Assembly (NCBI GenBank): GCA_910587295.1
Contig: CAJULP010000066.1
Location: forward strand, 1 to 23,675
Direction of reading: 5' to 3'
Length of the DNA stretch: 23,675 nt
DNA from: an uncultured Lachnospiraceae bacterium
GTDB lineage: Bacteria > Bacillota > Clostridia > Lachnospirales > Lachnospiraceae
The position numbers and the translations under genes are program-made. Positions 1-7,893 of this stretch are shown in pieces. Numbering within the stretch: the first letter of the stretch is position 1; each line of letters begins with the position of its first letter. The notes beneath the pieces were generated by a model. It saw only the letters and a list, made by a program, of their open reading frames with translations. It was not told where the DNA came from and did not search any database.

Positions 1-122
1 AGATTGTGTACGAGGTTGTCAACCATAAGGCGGCCAGAGCCTGTGACAAGGATAAAAGAGCACCTAAACCCCGCACAAGGAATAAACAGGATCAGGGGAA
101 TAAAGCATAGCAAAACATAAAG
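1..122 (-). other. Possible partial membrane-protein reading frame at window edge
   Basis: Directly after the stop of the truncated GT2 gene, the same minus-strand frame stays open for 40 codons to the edge of the window. It encodes a hydrophobic stretch (LYVLLCFIPLILFIP) followed by a mixed segment ending MVDNLVHN. There is no ATG with a good ribosome-binding site; a TTG at 113 is the only start-like codon near the beginning. It could be the remnant of a downstream membrane protein of the polysaccharide locus (flippase or ligase) fused to the GT2 by a deletion, or a chance open frame. I cannot identify a family. Confidence 0.2.
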
Positions 123-470
123 TCAATTAGTGAGAGTTATATTAGAATATAGCTTTTCTAGCAGGTCAGGCTCCACATGATCGTCCGAATCCACAAAAAC
201 GGCATAATCCCCCTTTGCCCTGAAAACGCCCTCGTTCCTTGCCGCTGACAAGCCCCGGTTTTCAGGGAAATGAACCACCTGTATCCTTTTATTCCCTGCC
301 GCATAGTCATCACAGATTCTGCCCCCTTCATCCTGGGACCCATCATCCACTACGATGACTTCAAAGAAAGGATAAGTCTGGGCCGCTATGCTCTCTAAGC
401 ATTTCCTGATATAAAGCTCCACATTATAAACCGGCACGATCACACTGATCAAAGGTCTTTCTTCTTCCAC
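123..470 (-). CDS. Truncated family 2 glycosyltransferase (N-terminal half only)
   Basis: This is the N-terminal part of a GT-A fold family 2 glycosyltransferase: the LISVIVPVYN strand, the VVDDGSQDEG nucleotide-binding turn, NRGLSAARNEG and the DSDD (DXD-type) metal site are all present. The protein stops right after the acceptor-side helix LLEKLYSN, about 116 residues from a GTG start at 470; intact relatives, including its neighbour, have 300 or more. GTG at 470 is preferred because a GGGGGAT site precedes it and the family core starts just inside; the frame stays open upstream to a TTG at 536. It overlaps the end of the preceding GT2 by about 22 bases. It is clearly paralogous to that neighbour. 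It is probably nonfunctional, as the acceptor-specificity and membrane-proximal half is missing. Confidence 0.65.
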   Translation of the reverse strand: MEEERPLISVIVPVYNVELYIRKCLESIAAQTYPFFEVIVVDDGSQDEGGRICDDYAAGNKRIQVVHFPENRGLSAARNEGVFRAKGDYAVFVDSDDHVEPDLLEKLYSNITLTN

Positions 471-1465
471 GCTCCCTGATCCCCCATTGGTTTCACAAAC
501 TGATAAAACAAAGCCGCACATCCCCGGAAAAGCCAAGCGCTGACATACAGCATCAGGACTGCTGCCCCATCCCTTTTCTGCCCAAATCCCTTAAGAGACT
601 TTAAGAAAAAATGACGGCGTATATTCCGCTTTACTATTTTCAGGTAATGAAGAGGGCTTCCCTGTACCGTGCCGGCCTTCACCGCCATGATCGCTATCCG
701 CATGTCAGTATCCAATGCAAGCTGGCGGAAATCCATAAACGCATCCGGGAAATGACAGCAGGCATCTTCACACACCCGGTCATGGGCCAAAAGCGCCGTG
801 CACTTCCTTGCTCCAACACTGCTGTGCACCTGGCTGCCCTCTCTGTTAACATAATGGTACAATTGGTCCGGCAGATAACTGACCCGCCTGGCTTCTTTCA
901 ATATCTGATAGAGAAACAGAAGGTCTTCACTATAATATATCTTTTCATCAAATAAATTTTTCTTTACAAGCTCTGTCCTGTAAAGCTTTCCCCATGGCAC
1001 AAGATTGAATGGTGTTCCCTTCGCCAGACACATGATTGCTTCCTCTGGTTCATAAACGGCGGGTGGTCCGCCCTTTATCCTGATCCCGTCAGCCCCGCAT
1101 ATGCTCACGTCTGCCTTATTTTCTTCCATATTCTGACAAAGCCGTTCCAGCAAGTTTGGTTCCACATAATCGTCAGAATCAATAAATGCAATAAGACTCC
1201 CCTTCGCCCTGCGGATCCCTTCATTTCTTGCGGCGGAAGGGCCCCGGTTTACCGGAAAATGCAGGGTTCTAAACCTGCTGTCCAGAGCTTCGTATGCATC
1301 ACAGATCCTGCCGCTTTCGTCGGTGGATGCATCATCTATGACAATCACCTCGATATTGGAATAGGTCTGGGCCCTGATAGAATCCAGAGACTTTTCCATA
1401 TAGGCTTCCACATTGTACACCGGAACGATCACGCTGATCAATTCCTTTGCTATCTTCTCTTTCAT
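449..1465 (-). CDS. Family 2 glycosyltransferase (polysaccharide repeat-unit assembly)
   Basis: A full-length 338-aa GT2 enzyme that should transfer a sugar from a nucleotide-sugar donor to the growing lipid-linked repeat unit on the inner face of the membrane. It shows ELISVIVPVYNVEAY at residues 8-22, the VIDDASTDESGRICDAY motif, NRGPSAARNEG, the DSDD metal site near residue 93 and an intact C-terminal half with VPWGKLYRTELV, the usual GT2 pattern near the catalytic base. The C-terminus is rich in hydrophobic and basic residues (KSLKGFGQKRDGAAVLMLYVSAWLF), suggesting membrane attachment. The ATG overlaps the TGA of the preceding GT4 gene (ATGA), so translation is probably coupled. The sugar specificity cannot be read from sequence. 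Confidence 0.9.
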   Translation of the reverse strand: MKEKIAKELISVIVPVYNVEAYMEKSLDSIRAQTYSNIEVIVIDDASTDESGRICDAYEALDSRFRTLHFPVNRGPSAARNEGIRRAKGSLIAFIDSDDYVEPNLLERLCQNMEENKADVSICGADGIRIKGGPPAVYEPEEAIMCLAKGTPFNLVPWGKLYRTELVKKNLFDEKIYYSEDLLFLYQILKEARRVSYLPDQLYHYVNREGSQVHSSVGARKCTALLAHDRVCEDACCHFPDAFMDFRQLALDTDMRIAIMAVKAGTVQGSPLHYLKIVKRNIRRHFFLKSLKGFGQKRDGAAVLMLYVSAWLFRGCAALFYQFVKPMGDQGAWKKKDL

Positions 1466-2280
1466 TCCGCCACCTGTCTGTAATAGACGGCAAGTCGTTT
1501 ATGTATGTATTGTATGCTGAATTCTTTTTTCGCCCGCCCCCTGTTATTTTCAGACATTTTCTTTAACAATTCCGTATTGCCGCTCAAACAGACCAATTCT
1601 TTTTGCGCCACCAGTCTCCGGACCTTTTCTATTTCCCCGTTCCCCGCTAAGATCACATGCAGCCCGGGGTTTTGCCGCCTGGCAATCTCCACGGCATTTA
1701 TGAGATCATAAACGCCTTTTCTCTCCCCCAGCCTTCCTAACATCAAAAACGAATTTCGGTACTTCGTTACATCAATAACTGCCGTCTTGTATTCCGAAAG
1801 ATCCACCCCGTTATTCAGCGTACGGCAAGTATCGATCCGAAACCGGTTTTCAAGCTCCCGTCTCCAGCTCTCCGATAATGCAAGCACCAGATCTGCCTGG
1901 TGGAAAAAACCTTCCACGATCCGCTTCCCCACACTTCCTAAACCATCATAAAAAGCCAGATAGGATGCACCATGGATATGTATAATTGCCTTTTTTCCCG
2001 CCTTTTTTATCTTTCGCAAATAAAAATACTTCCGGAACGTACTGCCCTTTTCCGCTGCGTTTAAATGAAACAAGTCGTATTTTTGATAGCAGCGTAAAAA
2101 CCTGAGATACCCGTAAACGGAATACAAAAGTCTGGCTGGCAGACTGCCGTCTATGTAAGAGGGAAAAAGATCAATATCAAATTCCCGGTTTAAAAATCCG
2201 CTCTCCCGTATCCCCCGGGCCACCTCCGCCATTCCGCCGCGAGATTCTTTCTCGCTGGGTCCGATCACCAAAATCTTCAT
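1462..2280 (-). CDS. GT4-type glycosyltransferase with internal deletion in the donor-binding domain
   Basis: The N-terminal half is a normal GT-B acceptor domain: MKILVIGPSEKESRGGMAEV, then HIHGASYLAFYDG and ADLVLALSESWRREL. The C-terminal domain begins normally (FLMLGRLGERKGVYDLINAV, HVILAGNGEIEKVRRLV) but jumps from VCLSGN directly to TELLKKMSENNRGRAKKEFS. In GT4 enzymes about 65-75 residues lie between these blocks, including the E-x7-E catalytic/nucleotide motif (EGLP..LEAMA.G.PVV) and the GG.PE loop. The protein is 272 aa where about 340-380 is usual. The reading frame is kept, so this looks like an in-frame deletion and the product should not bind nucleotide sugar normally. ATG at 2280 is preceded by an AGGCAGGGATATCAGG leader. 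Confidence 0.8.
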   Translation of the reverse strand: MKILVIGPSEKESRGGMAEVARGIRESGFLNREFDIDLFPSYIDGSLPARLLYSVYGYLRFLRCYQKYDLFHLNAAEKGSTFRKYFYLRKIKKAGKKAIIHIHGASYLAFYDGLGSVGKRIVEGFFHQADLVLALSESWRRELENRFRIDTCRTLNNGVDLSEYKTAVIDVTKYRNSFLMLGRLGERKGVYDLINAVEIARRQNPGLHVILAGNGEIEKVRRLVAQKELVCLSGNTELLKKMSENNRGRAKKEFSIQYIHKRLAVYYRQVAE

Positions 2281-2331
2281 CCTGATATCCCTGCCTTTCC
2301 TTCCATTTGTCCAAAGCCCTTGATCCGATGA

Positions 2332-2811
2332 TCATACGGAACGGATGAAATCATCAACTGAAGCAAGGAACGCATCTGTAGTGGACTCATAGGTGTTAAA
2401 CTGATGAGTCCTTATGGTCTTTAAAGCTTCCGGCAGGTCATCCACATCCTTGCAGGCGTAAATCAGGTTCATTTCCTGAAAACGCAAAAGCATCTGAAGC
2501 TGATGATCATCTACATGTTCCCCGTACTTGACGATTCTCGGAACCACGATCGCCTTTTTCTTTCGTTTTACGGCGTCAACGATCGTGCCGGTACCCCCGT
2601 GGGTAATGATCACGCCGCACTTATCCACCATCTCCATATAATGTTTCCGATCAAGAAAAGGCTGATGCCAGCAATATTGCGGCATATAATCACAGGCTCC
2701 CGTCTGCATGAAGACCTCCCCTGGTATAACCCTTTCCCGGACCATCTGATCTACCTTTTTGATCAGACGGTTAAATTGAAATTTCTGGGAACCAACTGTC
2801 ACAAATATCAT
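2332..2811 (-). CDS. pssE: PssE-like catalytic subunit of two-subunit glycosyltransferase
   Basis: A 159-aa protein of the Alg13/PssE (Cps14G) family, the soluble donor-binding C-terminal domain of a GT28-like enzyme. Visible family marks are the N-terminal MIFVTVGSQKFQFNRL and ITHGGTGTIVDAV (residues 69-81), the glycine-rich UDP-sugar site, then AIVVPRIVKYGEHVDDHQ, also conserved in the family. It works with the membrane-bound PssD partner encoded immediately upstream; in characterised systems such pairs add a hexose to a lipid-linked primer. The start ATG lies 9 bases after the PssD stop with a GAGGTGGCGAG ribosome site overlapping the junction. The gene seems intact. Confidence 0.88.
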   Translation of the reverse strand: MIFVTVGSQKFQFNRLIKKVDQMVRERVIPGEVFMQTGACDYMPQYCWHQPFLDRKHYMEMVDKCGVIITHGGTGTIVDAVKRKKKAIVVPRIVKYGEHVDDHQLQMLLRFQEMNLIYACKDVDDLPEALKTIRTHQFNTYESTTDAFLASVDDFIRSV

Positions 2812-2820
2812 CTCGCCACC

Positions 2821-3291
2821 TCAATAGATCCTTCCCACATACAAGGCATTTGGATAACATTCCTGCATTTCCGGCCACTGGACATAAAACCGGTCTGCAA
2901 AATGATAAAGTAATTTCCCGGTCCGGGTAGGGCTTTTCACCTTTGCAAAGGATTCGATATATACCAGTTTTTTCCCAAACACCTTGCACAGAAGGCACAA
3001 AGGGATTGTTGCAAGAACCCCTGTGCAGATCACCAGATCCGGTCGTTCTACCAAAAAAATCTTTAATGACCGGAAAGCATTCATGACCAGCTTACGGGCA
3101 CAGGCAATCTCCAAGCGATTCACCTGCCGCAGATAATAGCACTTGATCGGATCCACATTCGTTTCATAGGCCGTTTTTTCCGTAACAATGAAACTGTCAT
3201 ACCGCTCCGTCAAAGGCCGCATCATTAAAAGCTCTTCCAAATGCCCTCCGGACGACGCAGCAAAACACACTTTGGTCTTTCTATCTTTCAT
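2821..3291 (-). CDS. pssD: PssD-like membrane-anchor subunit of two-subunit glycosyltransferase
   Basis: A 156-aa Alg14/PssD (Cps14F) family protein, the N-terminal acceptor half of a split GT28-like glycosyltransferase, which recruits PssE to the membrane. The protein shows the VCFAASSGGHLEELL glycine-rich start (residues 8-22), a hydrophobic region DLVICTGVLATIPLCLLCKVFGKK, and VYIESFAKVKSPTRTG, a strongly conserved block of this family. ADRFYVQWPEM near the C-terminus is also typical. A GGAAGGA site precedes the ATG at 3291. It sits directly before pssE, the normal arrangement. No damage is visible. Confidence 0.88.
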   Translation of the reverse strand: MKDRKTKVCFAASSGGHLEELLMMRPLTERYDSFIVTEKTAYETNVDPIKCYYLRQVNRLEIACARKLVMNAFRSLKIFLVERPDLVICTGVLATIPLCLLCKVFGKKLVYIESFAKVKSPTRTGKLLYHFADRFYVQWPEMQECYPNALYVGRIY

Positions 3292-3318
3292 GGGAGCACA
3301 CTTCCTTCCGTCCTATTC

Positions 3319-4572
3319 TTAATCTTTTTCCCACCTTGTCCGGTGTTCCTCCATCTCAGCGTCTGCCAGCCGGTCCAAACAGCAGGACATTGGCAATATG
3401 GCACAGGCGATCATCGTATAAGGATAGTAGATCGTATTGTCCGTGGCATACAGGACAAAACAATAGATACTGATGCCAAGGAACAGGCACCCCGCCTCCT
3501 TCCCTGCCCTGCGAAACCAGTAGTGCAGCCGTACCATCAGGAAACTTATGATCCATATCCAATACCCTGCAAACCCGATGTTCATATACATCCGCAGAAA
3601 ATCATTATGTATGGGCATCAGTGTCCGCAGCGGCACCTGATATTCCACCCCGGATGCCCAATCCACGAACCGCTCAAACCCGGTTCCTTTTCCCATATAG
3701 GTAATGCTGATATCGTAATACGGCTCCAGGTTCGCAAACATCGCCATGCGCCCCATGGTATTAATGCCAAGTTTTTCCTCCATATACAAAAACAAACCAC
3801 TCCTGATCCCCACAATATACATAAAACTTACTATGATCATCCCTGCTGCCAGACACATGGCAGCCTGCCTTGCCGCCTTCTTGGGCAGCATCCGCACAAA
3901 GATCGCCACAACAAATCCTAACGCGACTGCAGGAACCGCTATTCTTTTTAATCCCAGAAGAAATAAAATCAACGTAACAAAAAACCATAGAAACGTATGT
4001 GGTATTTTTTCCGCCACAATAACAGATAAATCAGGAACGGGCCAAACGCAAATGTAAGATCATTGATCTCAAGCTGCTGCATCAAAGGCCCGTTTTCCGC
4101 ACTGAAAGAAACCAGCAGCTGATAAAACTCCTCAAGAAAATCACCAATCCCCCCTTCCATGGCTACCGTCAAAACTTTGATAAAGTTTGCCACACATAGC
4201 CCCAAGGCAGTATAAGGCGCCTTTTTCACCAAATAAATACAACGTTGCCGCCGCTATGAGCACTGACAATATCTGTGGAACGATCATTCCCACGCCGTTT
4301 ACGATCGTGATACTGTCAGCCCCCGAAACCACCCAGATGATCGCCGAAAAGAAAAAGGGGATCAGATACGGGAACACCTGGATCACTGTATGGCGCATCA
4401 AGACAATGGTCCGGCCCGGCCGCACCGTCACGGTAAAATTCAATAAAGCCAGAAACAAAATCCCCACCGCACAGGGGTTTTTTAAACTAAACTCAACGCC
4501 GCCCACCAAAAAATAAGTATCCTGCAAAAAGAACATTGCAGATGCCAATACAATATAAATGACCGCGACCAA
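3319..4572 (-). pseudogene. Wzy/O-antigen-ligase-like polysaccharide polymerase, broken by two frameshifts
   Basis: Three consecutive minus-strand segments together make one polytopic membrane protein of about 417 residues, the usual size for a Wzy polymerase or WaaL-type ligase. Segment one (4572 to about 4226) and segment three (about 4005 to 3319) share one frame; the roughly 73-residue middle part (APYTALGLCVANF ... FGPFLIYLLLW) is in another. The switches fall at an A5 tract (4222-4226) and an A6 tract (4005-4010). By frame arithmetic the first equals one surplus base and the second one missing base. Read straight through, the first frame stops at 4141. The third segment has GKGTGFERFVDWA and PIHNDFLRMYMNIG, the kind of extracytoplasmic loop with H-N-x-F-L typical of O-antigen ligase family proteins. 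It could be real decay, phase-variable tracts, or assembly error at homopolymers. Confidence 0.8.
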
Positions 4573-4575
4573 GTT

Positions 4576-6429
4576 TTATCCCTCCGTTTTTCCCGAAACA
4601 CGTTTCATGGCAATGGAAAGAAGTTCTCTTATGTAAAAGCACTGTTCCTCACCCGCACAGGCAGACCCGCTTTGCAGCTCGATAAAATAACCACAGTCTT
4701 TGGCTTTCTGCGTCAGGACGACACTGATCTGGAACAGCGCCGCATTCACCTGCTCTTTTTCCATATTTTCCACAAAGATCAGGTATTGGCCCGCCCCGTT
4801 ATTACCCACAAACATCTTGTCAGAGGGAACGAATACCGCCGTCAGGATCTCCACAAAGTCCTTGATCATCTTATCCCCCACCTCTCTTCCTAACCGGGCA
4901 TTTTCCATCTGCAGGTTGGATAGTTTAAACACGATACACGCAAAGCTTTCCGGTATGGACCGGCTTTCCCTGATAGAGATAAACTGGTCACATTTAGCCC
5001 GGTTTGGCAGTCCATCCACTTTGCTGGTAAACGCATAGTATTCAATGAAGTCTTCTATCCGTCCGAACAGCGCCGCACCGGCACAGCCCAGTACCCCAAA
5101 GACCACCACGATCAAAACCGTGAATATCATGATCGGGTATCTCTCCGTGACCCGGACGCTTGAGAGCATCATAATGTTCCTTGCCCCCAGATACTCGTTA
5201 TACTCATCGTTTGTCTCATAATACACATTTTGGAGCGCATTGATCTTCTCCGCCAGAGCTTCGATCTTCTCCTTCATCGTTTCCTGGACGGACTCCGGCG
5301 ACCTGGCCGGCGCTCCATGAAACACTCTGATAATGTAATTATTATATTCCCAGTCGATCAGATTCTGCTCATAGAGCGTGCGGTCCTCAATGTACTTCAT
5401 TAGGAGCAGGTCATATTCCGCAGTCCTGTCCACGGGGTTCCAGTTCCCCTCTTCATCTTCATTCCAGTCGTCATATACATCCGGAAGCACATTGTTCTGC
5501 AGGCTGCTTACCTCATTGCCATCCTCATCACTGACACTGGCGCTGGCTCCAAATTCCCCCATAGCATCCTCATATGCCGTAATGATCCCCCGAATCCGGT
5601 CAATCTCAAAAGATGCGGCACTGTTTGATATCTCCAGATTGTTATTCCGGTTCCTGTATTTATCAAGAAGAAGATCCCGGTCCTTTGTAACCTTACCTGC
5701 CAGTATCTCAGAAAATAGCTGGCGCACTTCCACATCCCTGATAAATTCAAACTCACCCTGAAGATCCAGGAAGCTGTATCCTGTTGTGCTGGAACGAAAA
5801 TTCTCATCCCAGCCTCCCTTATCCGTTAAATGTTCTATGATATTTTCCAGCGTACTGTCCATGACTTCCGCCATCTCCAGATAATCATACCCTTTAGACG
5901 TAATGTCGCTGACAGGGTTTGCCGCCAGAGAAGTGTTTACGTGGCTTTTCCCATAATAACTGGCATATTCCTGTAAAATCTGGTTTAAGACCTTTCGTGG
6001 GTACTCCTTGCCATTTCTGACGCCGCAGCTAAAGGAAACCAAATACTGAGTAGGCTTTAATTCATAATCAGCCTCCCCGTTATCAAGCTTCGACTGCTGT
6101 ACCAGCAGGTCTTCTTCCGTGATAACAGGTTCCACATGGATATTCCTGCGGATATCATCTGTGGTCGCCTCTGTATAATTGATTCCCACTTCTTTCATCG
6201 CCTGAGCCACAAGATTGGTCGAATAGATCTCCGACGGATCAATGAGCGTTCCATCCGGAGAAAGGCCCTCCTCTGCGCGGGAACCGGTATATTCAATCAC
6301 GGTGGCTGCCGTATACTGCTGGATATAGAGCTGCGCAGCCAAAAAAAACGCAATGCCGGCAAAGATAGATACCCCGGCGATGACGGCACGATATTTTTTC
6401 AAATATCGAAAAACGTCAAGTTCTTTCAT
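4576..6429 (-). CDS. Wzz-like chain-length protein fused to a degenerate GGDEF domain
   Basis: A 617-aa protein with a short cytoplasmic start, a transmembrane helix at about 15-33, a large extracytoplasmic region rich in coiled-coil-like helices up to about 428, a second helix at 430-456, and a C-terminal cytoplasmic domain of about 150 residues. The two-helix layout is that of Wzz/CpsC-type polysaccharide co-polymerases. The tail has a GGDEF fold pattern: VDGLPNRAKCDQF (for D.LTGL.NR..F), IVFKLSNLQMENARLGREVGDKMIKDF (for D.D.FK..ND..GH..GD..L). The signature itself is replaced by GNNGAGQYLIF near 542, and no RxxD inhibitory site precedes it, so it should not make cyclic di-GMP. The start overlaps the upstream stop (ATGA). 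No tyrosine-kinase partner is visible in the window. Confidence 0.75.
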   Translation of the reverse strand: MKELDVFRYLKKYRAVIAGVSIFAGIAFFLAAQLYIQQYTAATVIEYTGSRAEEGLSPDGTLIDPSEIYSTNLVAQAMKEVGINYTEATTDDIRRNIHVEPVITEEDLLVQQSKLDNGEADYELKPTQYLVSFSCGVRNGKEYPRKVLNQILQEYASYYGKSHVNTSLAANPVSDITSKGYDYLEMAEVMDSTLENIIEHLTDKGGWDENFRSSTTGYSFLDLQGEFEFIRDVEVRQLFSEILAGKVTKDRDLLLDKYRNRNNNLEISNSAASFEIDRIRGIITAYEDAMGEFGASASVSDEDGNEVSSLQNNVLPDVYDDWNEDEEGNWNPVDRTAEYDLLLMKYIEDRTLYEQNLIDWEYNNYIIRVFHGAPARSPESVQETMKEKIEALAEKINALQNVYYETNDEYNEYLGARNIMMLSSVRVTERYPIMIFTVLIVVVFGVLGCAGAALFGRIEDFIEYYAFTSKVDGLPNRAKCDQFISIRESRSIPESFACIVFKLSNLQMENARLGREVGDKMIKDFVEILTAVFVPSDKMFVGNNGAGQYLIFVENMEKEQVNAALFQISVVLTQKAKDCGYFIELQSGSACAGEEQCFYIRELLSIAMKRVSGKTEG

Positions 6430-7868
6430 ACCATATCCCCTTTCTTCCTCTTTTGCCTGCCCTTTGCCGATGCCTTTTCCCTTTTCTTGTTTTGATCACT
6501 GCCATATTCTCTATATAAGGGTTCCATAAACGCAATCCCGATCTTTGCAATGACAAAAAGGAAGGTGTAAAACAGGGATTTCACTGACGCATCCGTTATG
6601 CCCGGGCTGGAAAAGCCCACCTGGATATAGCCATCACGTTTTTCCTCAACATATTCTCTGCATAACTCCCGGCTCTGAACAGATAAACTCTTCAATTCAG
6701 CCGTCAGTTCTTCTATTTTCCGGTCTGCCTGCTCATAAACATCGAGAGCGGCACTCGATTTACCTATCTGCCCATTGGCATAAGTATTATGCTCCATTTT
6801 CTCCATGGACTTCGTTGCTGATTCCAGAAATTCTTTTGCCTCGTCCGCAAAGTAATCCACCCCTACCTTTGTTCTTGACATATAAAATTCCTTTTCCGTG
6901 TCGTAAGTGGGAATCAGTACAAAGTGCGTCATAAACGCATCATAGAGTCCAATGGTCTCTATCCTGACATCATGGGCTGCCATATCCTTTTTTTGGGAGG
7001 TGTCCAAAAGCCGGTTTGCATACTGCATCCTGGACTGATAGGTCTCTTTATTTTTGGCAAGGCCATTTTCCAAAATAAAGGATTCATATCGTTCCAATTC
7101 AATGTCAATATAGTTTTCAACCTTTTCATTTAAGGAAGCAAAGGTCTCCCCGCTTCCTTTTGCGCGGAAACTGCTGCTGTCAGTGCTGTATCCGGGAAGG
7201 TAATTCTTTACTTTCCCGGCCTGCATCTGCAGATAATCCTTTACATCCAAATACTCCATCCCTTCTAACTCATCAAAGGACAGATCCAATATGCTGTCAT
7301 TTTCCGCATAATTACGTACAAATTCTTCCCAGTAGACATCCGCAAGTATATTTAACACTGTCTGGGGATCCGTCTGGTACAAAGATACCATTTTGGAACA
7401 GTGGATCCAGCAGCCCGTAGATATCTTCAGATTTGATTCCTGCGTCACATCCAGTTTTTCCTCATCTAAGGGTGTTGAGATTGTCAAAAATCCTGACAGC
7501 TTTTCCGCATCAATCAAAAAACCGCCCCGATTTATGACTTTTTCTAAGATGTCCTCCGAAAGAATGTGGGATTCATTGAAACGGGTTGCGTTTGGATTCT
7601 GGCCCCTTGCAGCCTCCTCATAATTAAAGACCATCAGCATATCAGGCGCCCATGCCCCTGTAAGATACTGTCCCGCAAAAAACGCAAGAAAAAACAGTAT
7701 TCCCAGCGCCACAATCTTTTTCCTTTTTCCGGCCAAATTCCCCAATTTCCCTTTTAGCCCGGAAAATGGCAGTTTTGATTTAATCTTAAGGAAACGCCTG
7801 AATAAAACCACATACAAAAGGACCAGGCATAAGGTCAAAATCGGCACGATTGTGCTTACCATGATCAT
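6426..7868 (-). CDS. Wzz-like membrane protein with large extracytoplasmic domain
   Basis: A 480-aa protein with two N-terminal hydrophobic segments (about 5-24 and 52-70), a large outward-facing domain of about 350 residues with helical, charged segments, a C-terminal helix (about 430-450: VKSLFYTFLFVIAKIGIAF) and a very basic tail (QKRKKGD). The layout suggests a partner of the next gene's product in a chain-length control or export complex; similarity is by topology and context more than by clear motif. A GGAG site lies 11 bases before the ATG at 7868. The stop overlaps the start of the GGDEF-tailed protein, so the two are probably made in equal amounts. I do not recognise a more specific family. 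Confidence 0.65.
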   Translation of the reverse strand: MIMVSTIVPILTLCLVLLYVVLFRRFLKIKSKLPFSGLKGKLGNLAGKRKKIVALGILFFLAFFAGQYLTGAWAPDMLMVFNYEEAARGQNPNATRFNESHILSEDILEKVINRGGFLIDAEKLSGFLTISTPLDEEKLDVTQESNLKISTGCWIHCSKMVSLYQTDPQTVLNILADVYWEEFVRNYAENDSILDLSFDELEGMEYLDVKDYLQMQAGKVKNYLPGYSTDSSSFRAKGSGETFASLNEKVENYIDIELERYESFILENGLAKNKETYQSRMQYANRLLDTSQKKDMAAHDVRIETIGLYDAFMTHFVLIPTYDTEKEFYMSRTKVGVDYFADEAKEFLESATKSMEKMEHNTYANGQIGKSSAALDVYEQADRKIEELTAELKSLSVQSRELCREYVEEKRDGYIQVGFSSPGITDASVKSLFYTFLFVIAKIGIAFMEPLYREYGSDQNKKREKASAKGRQKRKKGDMV

Positions 7869-7893
7869 ATCGCATCAAACTCCTTTTCCTCTT

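Noticed and set aside
449..1465. Recent tandem duplication of the two GT2 genes
   Set aside because: The N-terminal halves are similar, but many codons differ at the DNA level, so they are old paralogues.
3241..3921. 226-codon plus-strand open frame opposite the polymerase
   Set aside because: Rich in Pro, His and Cys with no domain pattern; it is the antisense shadow of a coding region that has clear membrane-protein sequence.
4576..6429. Active diguanylate cyclase
   Set aside because: The GGDEF signature is replaced by NNGAG and key Asp/Glu residues are absent.
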